From Bradyrhizobium sp. WBAH42 (lineage in GTDB: Bacteria > Pseudomonadota > Alphaproteobacteria > Rhizobiales > Xanthobacteraceae): DNA of 64,000 nt. Under the pieces are notes generated by a model. It worked only from the letters and a program-made list of their open reading frames with translations. It was not told the origin of the DNA and did no database searches. Position 1 is the stretch's first letter; each line of letters starts with the position of its first letter. Positions 1 through 8,210 of the stretch are shown in pieces. The stretch spans positions 4,349,001 to 4,413,000 of the forward strand of contig NZ_CP036533.1 of NCBI RefSeq assembly GCF_024585265.1, read 5' to 3'. The position numbers and the translations under genes were made by a program.

Positions 1-1
1 G

Positions 2-391
2 GAGGTCTATCAGGAGGTGCTGGACAGCGTCGAGAAGATCGATCTAGCGCTGTTGAGCATGGGAGATCTGACCCCGCGCTCGCTGCTGATGCGGCATGGG
101 TTGCCGCCGGACGTCCGCGCCGAGCACCTACGGGCGGCAGGCGCCGTTGGCGACGTCCTGGCGCAGTTTCTCGACAAAGCCGGCCGGCCCATCGATCATA
201 ATATCAACAGCCGAGCCATTGCGCTGCCGCTCGAGAAGCTGGCGCGCGTACCGACGTCCATGCTGATCGCCGGGGGACTCAACAAGGCGCCGATCATCGC
301 CGCGGTGCTGCGCGGCCGGATCGGCAAGGTGCTGATGACGGACGAGAACACCGCCGTCGCCGCCCTGAAACTGATCGACAAGCAGAAATAG
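2..391 (+). CDS. SorC/DeoR-type sugar-binding transcriptional regulator, C-terminal part (5' end outside window)
   Basis: The frame is open from the first bases, so the gene starts before the window and only about 129 C-terminal residues are present. They resemble the effector-binding domain of SorC-family regulators, which sense phosphorylated sugars. The segments TPRSLLMRHGLP, GAVGDVLAQFLD and the closing VLMTDENTAVALK-like stretch (seen as LMTDENTAVAALKL) are typical of that fold's end. The DNA-binding helix-turn-helix should lie upstream, outside the window. A dehydrogenase gene of the sorbitol/threonine type follows on the same strand after about 150 bp, so the regulator probably controls polyol or sugar use. 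The family call is confident. The effector is not deducible. Confidence 0.8.
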   Translation, partial: EVYQEVLDSVEKIDLALLSMGDLTPRSLLMRHGLPPDVRAEHLRAAGAVGDVLAQFLDKAGRPIDHNINSRAIALPLEKLARVPTSMLIAGGLNKAPIIAAVLRGRIGKVLMTDENTAVAALKLIDKQK

Positions 392-494
392 CCCGATTTC
401 CTCTGCAGAGAAGGGGATCCGCGCCTTCGAAACCGAGCGCGCGATAGCCGGCGTGTGCGCTGAAAGGCGTGCAAAAGCATTTGTCACCTCGTCA

Positions 495-506
495 TTACAT
501 ATGTAA
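495..506. promoter_or_regulatory. 12-bp perfect palindrome upstream of the dehydrogenase gene
   Basis: TTACATATGTAA is a perfect inverted repeat ending 37 bp before the ATG of the zinc dehydrogenase gene. Its position in the gap after a SorC-type regulator gene makes it a candidate operator, either for that regulator or for another factor. The motif is AT-rich in a GC-rich setting. The role is inferred from position only. Confidence 0.35.
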
Positions 507-543
507 CATACCGGAGACAATTGCTCAGAAGGATGGCGTCGAC

Positions 544-1563
544 ATGCGCGCTGCGGTGCTCCAGGACATTCGTGATATCCGCGTCCTCGATATCCCAGAG
601 CCGAGGCCGCTTGCGGAGGACGAGCTCATCCTCCGCGTCAAGGCTGTCGGCGTCTGCGGCAGCGACTTGCATTCCTATCTTGAAGGCGGAACAACCGGCC
701 CGACGCAAGTCAGGCCATTCGTGCTAGGCCATGAGTTCTCGGGTGTTCTCACGCCGGACTCGGCGCGCAAAGCGGGGCTTTCGGCTGACGCGCTGGTGGC
801 GGTCGATCCGTCCATTCCCTGCGGCCATTGCGAATGGTGTCATCGCGGTCACACCAATCTCTGCCCCAATGTGAAATTCCTCGGCTATGCGCCTCACAAC
901 GGCGCGATGGCCGAATTCGTCTGCGTGCCCCGATCCGCCGTGCATCTGGTGCCTGACAGCATCGACCCGGCCGGCGCTGCGATCCTGGAAACGCTTGGCG
1001 TAGCGATCCATGCGATGGATCTGGCGCGCCCGCGGCTTCTGGAAAGCGTGGCGGTGCTGGGCTGCGGGCCGGTGGGATTGCTGCTCGTGCAGCTGGCACG
1101 ACTCGCGGGTACCGGGAAGGTCATCGCGATCGACCCCGTCGAGCAGCGCACGGCGCTCGCCTGCGACCTCGGGGCGGACGTGGCATGCCGCAGCTACGCC
1201 GAGGTCGGGGACGCCACCGAAGGCCGCGGCGTCGACCTGGTGATCGAGGCAACCGACTCCTCGCACGGCTTTGAGCATGCTGCGCGCTGCGCCCGTATCG
1301 GCGGCCGGATCGTTCTCGTTGGCATCCCGGAGAACAACCAGTACATCCTCAGCGGCGCGGAGTCGCGTCGTAAGGGCCTGTCCATCAAGTTTTCACGTCG
1401 TATGCCGGAAGTCTATCCGCGGGCCATCGCGCTTGTGCAAGGCGGCCAGGTCAAGCTGGCGCCGCTCGCCACGCATCGCTTCTCGCTCGACCAGACGCCC
1501 GCCGCGTTCGAGCAGCAGGTCGCGCGGCGCGATGGGATTATCAAGGCGATCATTTGCCCCTAA
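544..1563 (+). CDS. Zinc-dependent medium-chain alcohol/polyol dehydrogenase
   Basis: A 339-residue NAD(P)-dependent dehydrogenase of the sorbitol/threonine dehydrogenase type, expected to oxidise a secondary alcohol or polyol in the cytoplasm. The catalytic zinc site is visible as C38 (VCGSD) and H63-E64 (LGHEFSG). The structural zinc site is the four cysteines C93, C96, C99 and C107. The nucleotide-binding loop is VLGCGPVGLL. The ATG at MRAAVL is chosen because homologues begin there and a GGAGA-type site lies upstream; the frame is open for 25 more codons, which look non-coding. The adjacent SorC-type regulator suggests a sugar-alcohol substrate. The exact substrate is not readable from sequence. 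Confidence 0.85.
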   Translation: MRAAVLQDIRDIRVLDIPEPRPLAEDELILRVKAVGVCGSDLHSYLEGGTTGPTQVRPFVLGHEFSGVLTPDSARKAGLSADALVAVDPSIPCGHCEWCHRGHTNLCPNVKFLGYAPHNGAMAEFVCVPRSAVHLVPDSIDPAGAAILETLGVAIHAMDLARPRLLESVAVLGCGPVGLLLVQLARLAGTGKVIAIDPVEQRTALACDLGADVACRSYAEVGDATEGRGVDLVIEATDSSHGFEHAARCARIGGRIVLVGIPENNQYILSGAESRRKGLSIKFSRRMPEVYPRAIALVQGGQVKLAPLATHRFSLDQTPAAFEQQVARRDGIIKAIICP

Positions 1564-1628
1564 TCGAGCGGCATCTCGCCAAAGAGCCTGGGGTAACGGA
1601 AGCAGGGATAGATGCGGGGCGGGTCGTG

Positions 1629-2018
1629 ATGGCGAAATCCTCGAAGCTGGTCGTCGCCCGGAAGGGGCGCGTGCTGATGGTGAGACGCAGGCGCGACGGC
1701 CTTTGGATGTTTCCAGGCGGACGGAGGCGGGCAGGCGAGAGCGACAGGAGCTGCCTGCGTCGCGAGATCAAGGAGGAGCTTCCCAAGCTCAAGCTCGGGT
1801 CGTTGAAACTGTGGACGGAAGTGAGAGCGAAGAAGAGCCGAACCGGCCGGCGGATGAGTGATGCCATTTTCCTGGCCAAGAAGGTAACGGGACGGCTGAA
1901 GGTCGGGGACAAGAAGGAGATCGATCGTGCGGTCTGGCGCAAGCCGCGTGGCGCCAGATTGACGCCGACTTCGCGCTACATCCGCGACAAGCTGTTTCCC
2001 AGGCGAGGCCGCCGCTAG
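1629..2018 (+). CDS. Nudix hydrolase
   Basis: A 129-residue protein with the Nudix box around residues 36-58: G, five residues, E (GRRRAGE), then seven residues and REIKEEL. This is the Mg-binding signature of enzymes that hydrolyse nucleoside diphosphates linked to another moiety. The usual glycine near the end of the box is replaced by proline (ELPK), a mild departure. The protein is rich in K and R, as in the DIPP-like group that acts on diphosphoinositol or polyphosphate-like substrates. The ATG is preceded by a possible GTG one codon earlier. It stands alone between the dehydrogenase and a gene remnant. The substrate is unknown. Confidence 0.8.
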   Translation: MAKSSKLVVARKGRVLMVRRRRDGLWMFPGGRRRAGESDRSCLRREIKEELPKLKLGSLKLWTEVRAKKSRTGRRMSDAIFLAKKVTGRLKVGDKKEIDRAVWRKPRGARLTPTSRYIRDKLFPRRGRR

Positions 2019-2090
2019 GTCGCCGGCGCCAGGCGATTCCTTCGGATTGAGGTCTGCCCGTCATGCGCGGCTAAAAATGCTCGTCATTGC

Positions 2091-2398
2091 AGCGCCTGCA
2101 GGCATTCGGCCGGTCTTCAGTTCGTCCGCGTGAGAACCCGCTGGGCTTCGTTGTGCTCTCCTCCGACGTCAGTCATTTCTACGAGAACATGGCCAGCGAG
2201 CGCCCGTTCACGACCGCCTTTCATGTCGGCGACATGCTGGCGGGTTTCGACAAGCTCCGCGCTGTCGCACCCGACGCGGACCACATCGTGCCCGGTCACG
2301 ATCCGCTCGTCATGAAGCTCTATCCGGCGCCGAGCCCGGACCTCAGCGGTGTCGCGGTCCGCCTCGACGTCGCGCCGTCTGTGGGTGCTCATTCCTGA
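2091..2398 (+). pseudogene. Remnant of a metallo-beta-lactamase-fold lactonase-like gene
   Basis: Only the C-terminal third of an N-acyl-homoserine-lactonase-type metallohydrolase is left, and it is split between two frames. One frame reads HSAGLQFVRVRTRW (zinc-binding GHSxG region) up to about 2143. The next frame then reads GFVVLSSDVSHFYENM, DADHIVPGHDP and LVMKLYPAP, which hold the bridging Asp and last His of the fold. Adding one G in the run near 2143-2145 joins them in phase. No start codon or N-terminal HxHxDH motif is present upstream. The gene is therefore truncated and frameshifted and should be non-functional. The family call rests on the C-terminal motifs. Confidence 0.7.
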
Positions 2399-2506
2399 GA
2401 CGGCCGGTGGGCGCCGGCGTAACCTGGGCTTGGAAAATCGATTTTCTAAGCCGTCGTGCCCGGTTCGAACAAGCCTGCTGGCTATTCCGTCCGGGTAGGG
2501 AACGGC

Positions 2507-3217
2507 TCATACGCGGCTCATGGATTTACGCAAAGCGTCGACCAGTAGCCAAAATTGAGCGTTCGTCGTGTTTTTCCGCTGCCGCCTTGTGTTGATCCCG
2601 AACAAGCTTCTACGATAGCTCGTTCCCATCTCGAGTTGGGCGCAGCCGCCAATTCTTGTCTTGTTTGCGATGTTGTCTGGGAGACTGCCGTCAAGCATAG
2701 GGTTGCTGGTAACCTCGGCCGGGATTCCTGCAGCATCCAATTCTTCCAGAACGATATCGCGCAACTCGTCGTCCAGTCCGCCGAGCTGAATTCTTCCATT
2801 CGCCTGGGTGTCCGTACAGCCGTGCAAGCTGATACAACGTTGAGCGTTTTCGACCAACTTCGTGGCTATTGGCTCATCGTAGTGGGAAGCCGTCACATGC
2901 AGGTCGCCGTTGCTGGAGGGCAACAACCCTTCAAACAGCCAGAGGTCAAGCAATCCAAGACCATCAACTGCGGTCGCCAGCGTAGTCGGATGATAGCCGG
3001 CCGTAGCTAGAGCGATCTCGCTTGTGCCGGTCTCAATGCCACCTCCGTGGAGGGCCATGATGATCTTTTGTGTTTCCGTGTTGTCCGTAACCTGTTCTTC
3101 CACCAGTTGGCGCCACTCATGACGTAGCCATCTTTTTCCATATGCCATCCCTTCGACATTGTTCGGATCATCGTACAGAGCAGTCATGGAATCATACTTG
3201 TCGGGTCCTCGCGGCAT
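2507..3217 (-). CDS. Poly-gamma-glutamate hydrolase-like (PghP family) zinc hydrolase
   Basis: A 236-residue protein matching the phage-type poly-gamma-glutamate hydrolase family, zinc carboxypeptidase-like enzymes that cut gamma-linked glutamate polymers. Visible motifs are LHGGGIETGTSEI (H57 and E62 region), the SHYDEP histidine, CISLHG (second histidine), and a C-terminal GGCAQLEMGTSYR segment carrying the likely catalytic glutamate. The start at MPRGPDKYDS is preferred because GGAG lies about 9 bases upstream; an ATG 53 codons earlier has no such support. No signal peptide is seen. It is the last gene of the minus-strand hydrolase series, 187 bp after the 1594-residue gene. Such proteins are mostly known from phages and Bacillus, so its presence here is unusual. 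Confidence 0.8.
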   Translation of the reverse strand: MPRGPDKYDSMTALYDDPNNVEGMAYGKRWLRHEWRQLVEEQVTDNTETQKIIMALHGGGIETGTSEIALATAGYHPTTLATAVDGLGLLDLWLFEGLLPSSNGDLHVTASHYDEPIATKLVENAQRCISLHGCTDTQANGRIQLGGLDDELRDIVLEELDAAGIPAEVTSNPMLDGSLPDNIANKTRIGGCAQLEMGTSYRRSLFGINTRRQRKNTTNAQFWLLVDALRKSMSRV

Positions 3218-3404
3218 ATCACCGATCTCCGTGCAGTCGGCTTGAATGATCAAGAGCCAGTCGCGGCGTGCGGCTCTTGCTGGCGAATGGTGGACCTCCG
3301 GACACGATAAGGCTGCGGCCCTGACTTCTTCGAGAACGCGTCGCCCGGACCCGACTGGCGATCCGGATCGGACCATTTAGGTTGCAGGTTTCAGTTCGAC
3401 ATTC

Positions 3405-6400
3405 TTACCCGCCACCCGCCTTCTCGATCATGCGCATGACGGCATGGAGCTCCCTCTCGTAAGTCGGTCCGGTGGCGTAGCCCGCGCGAGCGACTTCGGT
3501 TGCGAAGGCGTATGGGTCGTGGGTGACCGCGAACGCCTTGGCGTACCGCTTGTTGCGCGCCAGAAATGAGCCGTGCTCGCTGAACGCGGTGGCAGCGTCG
3601 GGATAGACGCGGAACCAGTCGCGCACGACATAGTCGTACTTGCCGTCGGGCCGCGGCGTCACCGAGATCACTTCGGGGAATTTGGCGTCGGGCCGCGACA
3701 TGACCTCCTTGGTCTTCAGCAACTGCCGCATGTTTTCGGGCATGCTGGCTTTTGCCTTGATACCGAAAAAATTGAAGCCGGGCGCATGCGCACCCCAGCC
3801 GGATTCCAGCGCTGCCTGGCCGAGCGTTACCAGGGCGGGTACGCGGCTCGCCGCCTGCGAAGCCCTGGCTGACTCGCCGAACGTGGCGACGAACGCTTTC
3901 GGCGCGAGCTTCTTGCCCGGCGCGTAGGGCAAGGGCGTCGGCGCAGGAGGCGTAGGAGCGGGGGCGGGCGGCAGCGACCGGCCAGCCAGCGCGGCGCCAA
4001 TCGCGGCCTTGGTCGCCGCGCCGACGACGCCGTCGGCCTCCAGCCCGCCGCGCGACTGAAACCCACGCACCGCGCGTTCGGTGTTCGAACCAAAATCACC
4101 GTCCACTGCCAAACCGTAGCCGAGCCCGACAAGGGCGCGCTGCAGGCTGCTCACGCCGTCGCCTTTGCTGCCCCGGCGCAGCGTCGGTCCGAGCATGAGT
4201 TCGGCAACGCCTTTGAGGCGGTCCACCAGCCCCGGATCGCCTCCCGCTTCGCTCGCGAGCAGGGCTTCCAGGGTGAGGGTCTCGTCGGCTGGAGATTCGC
4301 CCTCGCAGGCGGCGCGCACGTCCTCACCGTCGCTGAAATTCTCCTGCCAGTTCTCTTGCCAAGTCTCCTGCCATCCCTCGTCCTCGGCTTCGCTCTGCGC
4401 GCCCGGCAGCGGCGCGAGGTCGAGGTGGAAGTGGATGATAAGGGGATGCGGTCCATGCCAGTTGAGCCCCGTCACGCGCTTGTTCTTGTCTTTGCGCGTT
4501 GTGCCGACGAAGATCACGTTGCGCTTGCCGGTCTCCCGGTTGATCTCGTCGGCGACCGCGAAATCGTTGTAGATGATCCGCCATTTGGCCGGCATCGCCT
4601 TCGCAGTTTCGTTCACCGCGCGCAGCAACCTCAAGGCATCGTCGCGGAGATAGAAGCCGCGAGCGTCGCGCCTGTTCAGGAACAGATCGAGCGAATAGCC
4701 GCGGTCGTTGAAGCTCCCGCCGCCATGTCCGCGATAGGTACCCGCTCCGAGGCCTGCGCCGTAGCGGCGGCGCAGCTCGGCAAAGAAGCGGACCATGATC
4801 GGCGCGACAGGCGCCTTGTCGCTTCCGTCAATCGGCGCGTGACTGACCAGCTCCACCCGCTGCGCCGGCGGCCCGAAATCGCCGAGCGAGCCGCCCGATG
4901 GCTCGGTGCGGAAGCGCATCTCTTCCTCGCGGCTGATCATCCAGGCGCGGCGGAGAACGTCGTCGGCGTACTTCGTCCCGAAGCGCATGCGGGCGCCCTT
5001 CAGCGTATCCTCGTAGTCGCCGCGCAGCGCCGCGCTTCGTTCGTCGGCCGAAGGCTTTCCGCCCGTCCGCCGCGACCACTCCGCAGCCAATCTGGCAATG
5101 AAGGCATCGAGATCCTCGTCGACAGGAAGCGGCGCAGGCGGGGTCGGTGCCGGCGGGATGGGAGCAGGTGGAGTAGGTAGCGGCGCGATCTTGCCGCCGA
5201 GCGCTGCGGCGATAGCCGCCTTGGTGCGCGGGCCGACCACGCCGTCGGCGGAGAGGCCTGCGCGGGACTGAAAGGCGCGGACCGCTTTTTCGGTTGCATC
5301 GCCAAATCGTCCGTCGATTTCGCCCGGCGAATGGCCGAGTTGCGCCAGCGCGCGCTGCAGCGCTTCGACACCGGCGCCGCCGTTGCCGCGGCGAAGCGTC
5401 GGTCCGACCACAAGAGCCGAGGCGCCCTGCAAGAGGTCGGCGGCTCCACCGGCCTCGGTGTCGAATGCGCGCACGCCGACGCCTGCAGGCCATCCTGCGT
5501 CATCCGATTCCGGTTCGAACCACTCGGCCTCGAATTTTCGGGGCGCCGAGTGGGCGCCGCACCCGCATCCGCACCTTTCGTGCTCGATTTCGTCCTCGGA
5601 CGATTCAGGCCAGCGCGTGTCGGAGAAGTCTTCGTCGAGCTTGCCGCCAGGAAGGCCTGCTTCCACGTCCAGCCAAGCTAACGATTCCCCGTCGGCTCTC
5701 TCGAAATGTGTTTCCGCGCTCGACATCGCATCGAAATTCTCAAAGGCCTCGCCATCCGAGGCTGTGCCGAGCTCGCTCAACAAGGTCGGGAGCAGTTTAC
5801 CGGGCAGCGCGCAATGGGTGATCGAATTTGGCACGGGGCGCAGCGCCACCGCGCCCGCATTGGCGCGGCCGTCGAATTTGTCGGTCGGAGATTTGGCGCG
5901 GTAAACGATGTCCACGCCCAAACCCGGCCGGGCTGCGGAGAGCGCCTTGAACGCCGCGATGGGCGGGCTTCCGTAGGTGGCGTCAAGAACCCACACCTTG
6001 ACGAGCTTCGCAAGCGCGCCGGTGCCGAGCGCCGTGGATTTGTTCGCGTTGGCGAGCGGATAGAGCACGCCGTAGGCGCGCGAGTGCCCGGAAATGACGA
6101 GCCGGCCGATTTGCGTGCCGCTCCGCTCGAGGCGGCGGTCCGCCTCGCCCAGCACTTCGGCAAACAGCGCATTGAGCTGCGCAGGCCGGTCGAGGCCGTG
6201 TGCACTCCAGCCTGCGTCGCTCCCAATCTGGAGCTGCGGCACGATCAGCAGCATCGGCCGGCCGCTGTCGGTCACGATCTTGCCGAGCCGGAAGGTCGCC
6301 TCCGTCACGATGCCCGCAGGCATGGCTCGCGGCACGCCGCAAGGACTGAGCAGCCCGTGGATGTAGAGCAACATGTCGACCGGCCCGCTGCCTCGAACGG

Positions 6401-8189
6401 CCGCAGCCGACGCGAATACGGCGATCTTTGTGCCGGTGACGCGGGAGCGGTAGATCCATAACGCGCCGTCAAGATACGGCTTCGTGGACGGAACGACGGC
6501 TTCGCTTTCGAACTCGCTCGTGATCGTCGGCTTGCGGCGAAACTCCCAGTGCCATTCCTCGGTCGGCAACTGCTCGAAACCGTAGGCCGCCGCGTTCTGC
6601 TTCAGCCATCCATAGAACCAGCTCCTGCGCCAGGCCGCTCGCGCTGCGTCACTGCTACTGTTGGCAACCTCGAATCCCGCTTTTCTGTTCTGATAGAAGT
6701 CGACGGCAATTCCGTTCTGGTGATTGCTGTAGCCTGGCGCCGCAATCAGGCCACCCAGGCCAAAGCCGCCGAAGGCCTTCGACTTCAGCATGTAGGCGGC
6801 TGCTGCCTTCGAATGTGGACCTTCGGCAAGAGCTTCGCGGTGCGCGCGTGTCCGGTTGTAGTAGCCCTTGAAATACCCGAGCCACAGCGAGCGCTGGTGC
6901 TCACTGCCGCGATAGCCGCTTGCTGCCGTCAATCGTTTCGTTCGCAGCGCATCTGCATCAGCCGCAATCTGAGCCTTCTGCAGATCTGCATTTGCAGCGG
7001 CGAGCAGGCGGCCTGCGGCCCGCGCAGTCTCCGGCCGCGTCTTGACGCTGGTGCCCGGGATCGTCTCGACCTGAGTGCTGCTCAGGTCGGGCAGGGGAGC
7101 ACCCCTGGCCTTGCGGCTGCGGGCGATATGCTCGGCGAGCACATTGTTGCGAAAGGCGATTTGCTCCGCTGTTGCGGTCCACGCCTCGGACTCGAGATAC
7201 TCGTCCTCACCTTCGTGTTCGTCTTCGGCGCAGCGGCTGGCTCCGGACTCCAGCTCGCGAGCCTCCTCGAGCTCGCGCGCCCAAGGCTCCGAGCTTTCGT
7301 CTCGCGCGGCATCGTTGTCCGCGGAAAAGCCATCCGAATTCCACGGCTGGGCTTCAAGCCCTGTGAACGAGGTTTCATCGTAATCTTCCGACAGCGAGCC
7401 TTCCAGCTCCGGCTCGAAGCTCTCGCTCAGCAGGGTCATGCCCTCGACGGCGAAGAAGGCGTAGCTATCCGCGTTGTTCAGAGCCTGCTTCGGGGACAGG
7501 GTCGAGTATTTCGGTTCGTGCTCGTAGGCCTGGTCCTTGATGCCGACATAGCGATGCGCGACCTCGTGGATGAGGGTCACCTCCTGCGTGTCGGGCGCCA
7601 GCGCGCTGAAGTTGCAGTGCCTCGGCCGCGTGTCGAAGCAGATGTGGACTTTGCCGAAACCGCCGAACAACTGCGTCGTCAGGGCATAACCGCAGACGGC
7701 TCCCTTGCCGTCCGTGGCGCAGTCGGTCTCGCCGCGGAACTTGATTCCATCCTTCAGCGCCTTTTCGATCCGCATCAGCCGTGTGACGATGTGATGGAGA
7801 TCGTCGTGCTTCGTGGTGTGAAAATGCCGCAGCAGCAGCTGCCGCGTGGCTGCGCCCATCCGATCCGGCCGTCCGTACGCGCTGCCGACGAACGAGGCCG
7901 CATGCTGCACTGCGCGCAGACACCGTTCGGTGACGTCAAGCAGCAGCTGCTTTTGCGTCGACGTACAGTTCGCGAAGGAGTGGGGTGAGCCCAGTTCTCC
8001 CTCCTCGAGGGACTGGGATTCGCCCGCACCAGTCCACTCCGCTTCGCCCGAAAAGGCCACGAACGGGTTGTCCTCGAGCGTGGCGAACGCTTCAATTCCG
8101 CTGTGGTTCTCCGGCTCGGACGTCTCCGCGAACGGAGCGTCGAGGCCGAGCGGGTCGAGCGATTGGAAATCCTGCGTGGACCCGTGCAT
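3405..8189 (-). CDS. 1594-residue multi-domain cell-wall/protein hydrolase (M35-like, two M15-like, esterase-like, two PG-binding, glucosaminidase domains)
   Basis: Domains read in order. Residues 1-65 are an acidic leader with DAPFAE and DNPFVAF. Residues 70-255 are an M35 aspzincin-like peptidase with H208-EVAH-212, D218 and NADSYAFF. Residues 415-550 are an M15 D,D-carboxypeptidase with SGYRGSEHQ, SNHQNGIAVDF and EEWHWEF. Residues 570-800 are alpha/beta-hydrolase-like with YIHGL and the elbow SGHSRAYG. A Cys cluster (CGCGCG) lies near 873. A peptidoglycan-binding domain spans 930-997, followed by a Pro-rich linker. A second M15-like domain spans 1110-1260 (GHGGGSFNDRGYSLDLF, IIHFHLDL). A second peptidoglycan-binding domain spans 1335-1402 and another Pro-rich linker follows. 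A FlgJ-type glucosaminidase fills 1428-1590 (ALESGWG). There is no signal peptide or membrane segment. An AGGAGG site precedes the ATG. It is probably a secreted or lysis-released effector attacking walls and proteins; that role is inference. Confidence 0.85.
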   Translation of the reverse strand: MHGSTQDFQSLDPLGLDAPFAETSEPENHSGIEAFATLEDNPFVAFSGEAEWTGAGESQSLEEGELGSPHSFANCTSTQKQLLLDVTERCLRAVQHAASFVGSAYGRPDRMGAATRQLLLRHFHTTKHDDLHHIVTRLMRIEKALKDGIKFRGETDCATDGKGAVCGYALTTQLFGGFGKVHICFDTRPRHCNFSALAPDTQEVTLIHEVAHRYVGIKDQAYEHEPKYSTLSPKQALNNADSYAFFAVEGMTLLSESFEPELEGSLSEDYDETSFTGLEAQPWNSDGFSADNDAARDESSEPWARELEEARELESGASRCAEDEHEGEDEYLESEAWTATAEQIAFRNNVLAEHIARSRKARGAPLPDLSSTQVETIPGTSVKTRPETARAAGRLLAAANADLQKAQIAADADALRTKRLTAASGYRGSEHQRSLWLGYFKGYYNRTRAHREALAEGPHSKAAAAYMLKSKAFGGFGLGGLIAAPGYSNHQNGIAVDFYQNRKAGFEVANSSSDAARAAWRRSWFYGWLKQNAAAYGFEQLPTEEWHWEFRRKPTITSEFESEAVVPSTKPYLDGALWIYRSRVTGTKIAVFASAAAVRGSGPVDMLLYIHGLLSPCGVPRAMPAGIVTEATFRLGKIVTDSGRPMLLIVPQLQIGSDAGWSAHGLDRPAQLNALFAEVLGEADRRLERSGTQIGRLVISGHSRAYGVLYPLANANKSTALGTGALAKLVKVWVLDATYGSPPIAAFKALSAARPGLGVDIVYRAKSPTDKFDGRANAGAVALRPVPNSITHCALPGKLLPTLLSELGTASDGEAFENFDAMSSAETHFERADGESLAWLDVEAGLPGGKLDEDFSDTRWPESSEDEIEHERCGCGCGAHSAPRKFEAEWFEPESDDAGWPAGVGVRAFDTEAGGAADLLQGASALVVGPTLRRGNGGAGVEALQRALAQLGHSPGEIDGRFGDATEKAVRAFQSRAGLSADGVVGPRTKAAIAAALGGKIAPLPTPPAPIPPAPTPPAPLPVDEDLDAFIARLAAEWSRRTGGKPSADERSAALRGDYEDTLKGARMRFGTKYADDVLRRAWMISREEEMRFRTEPSGGSLGDFGPPAQRVELVSHAPIDGSDKAPVAPIMVRFFAELRRRYGAGLGAGTYRGHGGGSFNDRGYSLDLFLNRRDARGFYLRDDALRLLRAVNETAKAMPAKWRIIYNDFAVADEINRETGKRNVIFVGTTRKDKNKRVTGLNWHGPHPLIIHFHLDLAPLPGAQSEAEDEGWQETWQENWQENFSDGEDVRAACEGESPADETLTLEALLASEAGGDPGLVDRLKGVAELMLGPTLRRGSKGDGVSSLQRALVGLGYGLAVDGDFGSNTERAVRGFQSRGGLEADGVVGAATKAAIGAALAGRSLPPAPAPTPPAPTPLPYAPGKKLAPKAFVATFGESARASQAASRVPALVTLGQAALESGWGAHAPGFNFFGIKAKASMPENMRQLLKTKEVMSRPDAKFPEVISVTPRPDGKYDYVVRDWFRVYPDAATAFSEHGSFLARNKRYAKAFAVTHDPYAFATEVARAGYATGPTYERELHAVMRMIEKAGGG

Positions 8190-8210
8190 CGTCTGCCTCC
8201 TGCGTTGACC

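Noticed and set aside
2455..2480. GGTTCGAA-like stretch suggesting a tRNA T-loop
   Set aside because: No acceptor stem, anticodon arm or D-arm can be folded around it; similar strings occur inside coding genes here.
6549..7988. A 479-residue plus-strand open frame within the multi-hydrolase gene
   Set aside because: It is antisense to recognised M35 and M15 domains, with no ribosome-binding site or known fold.
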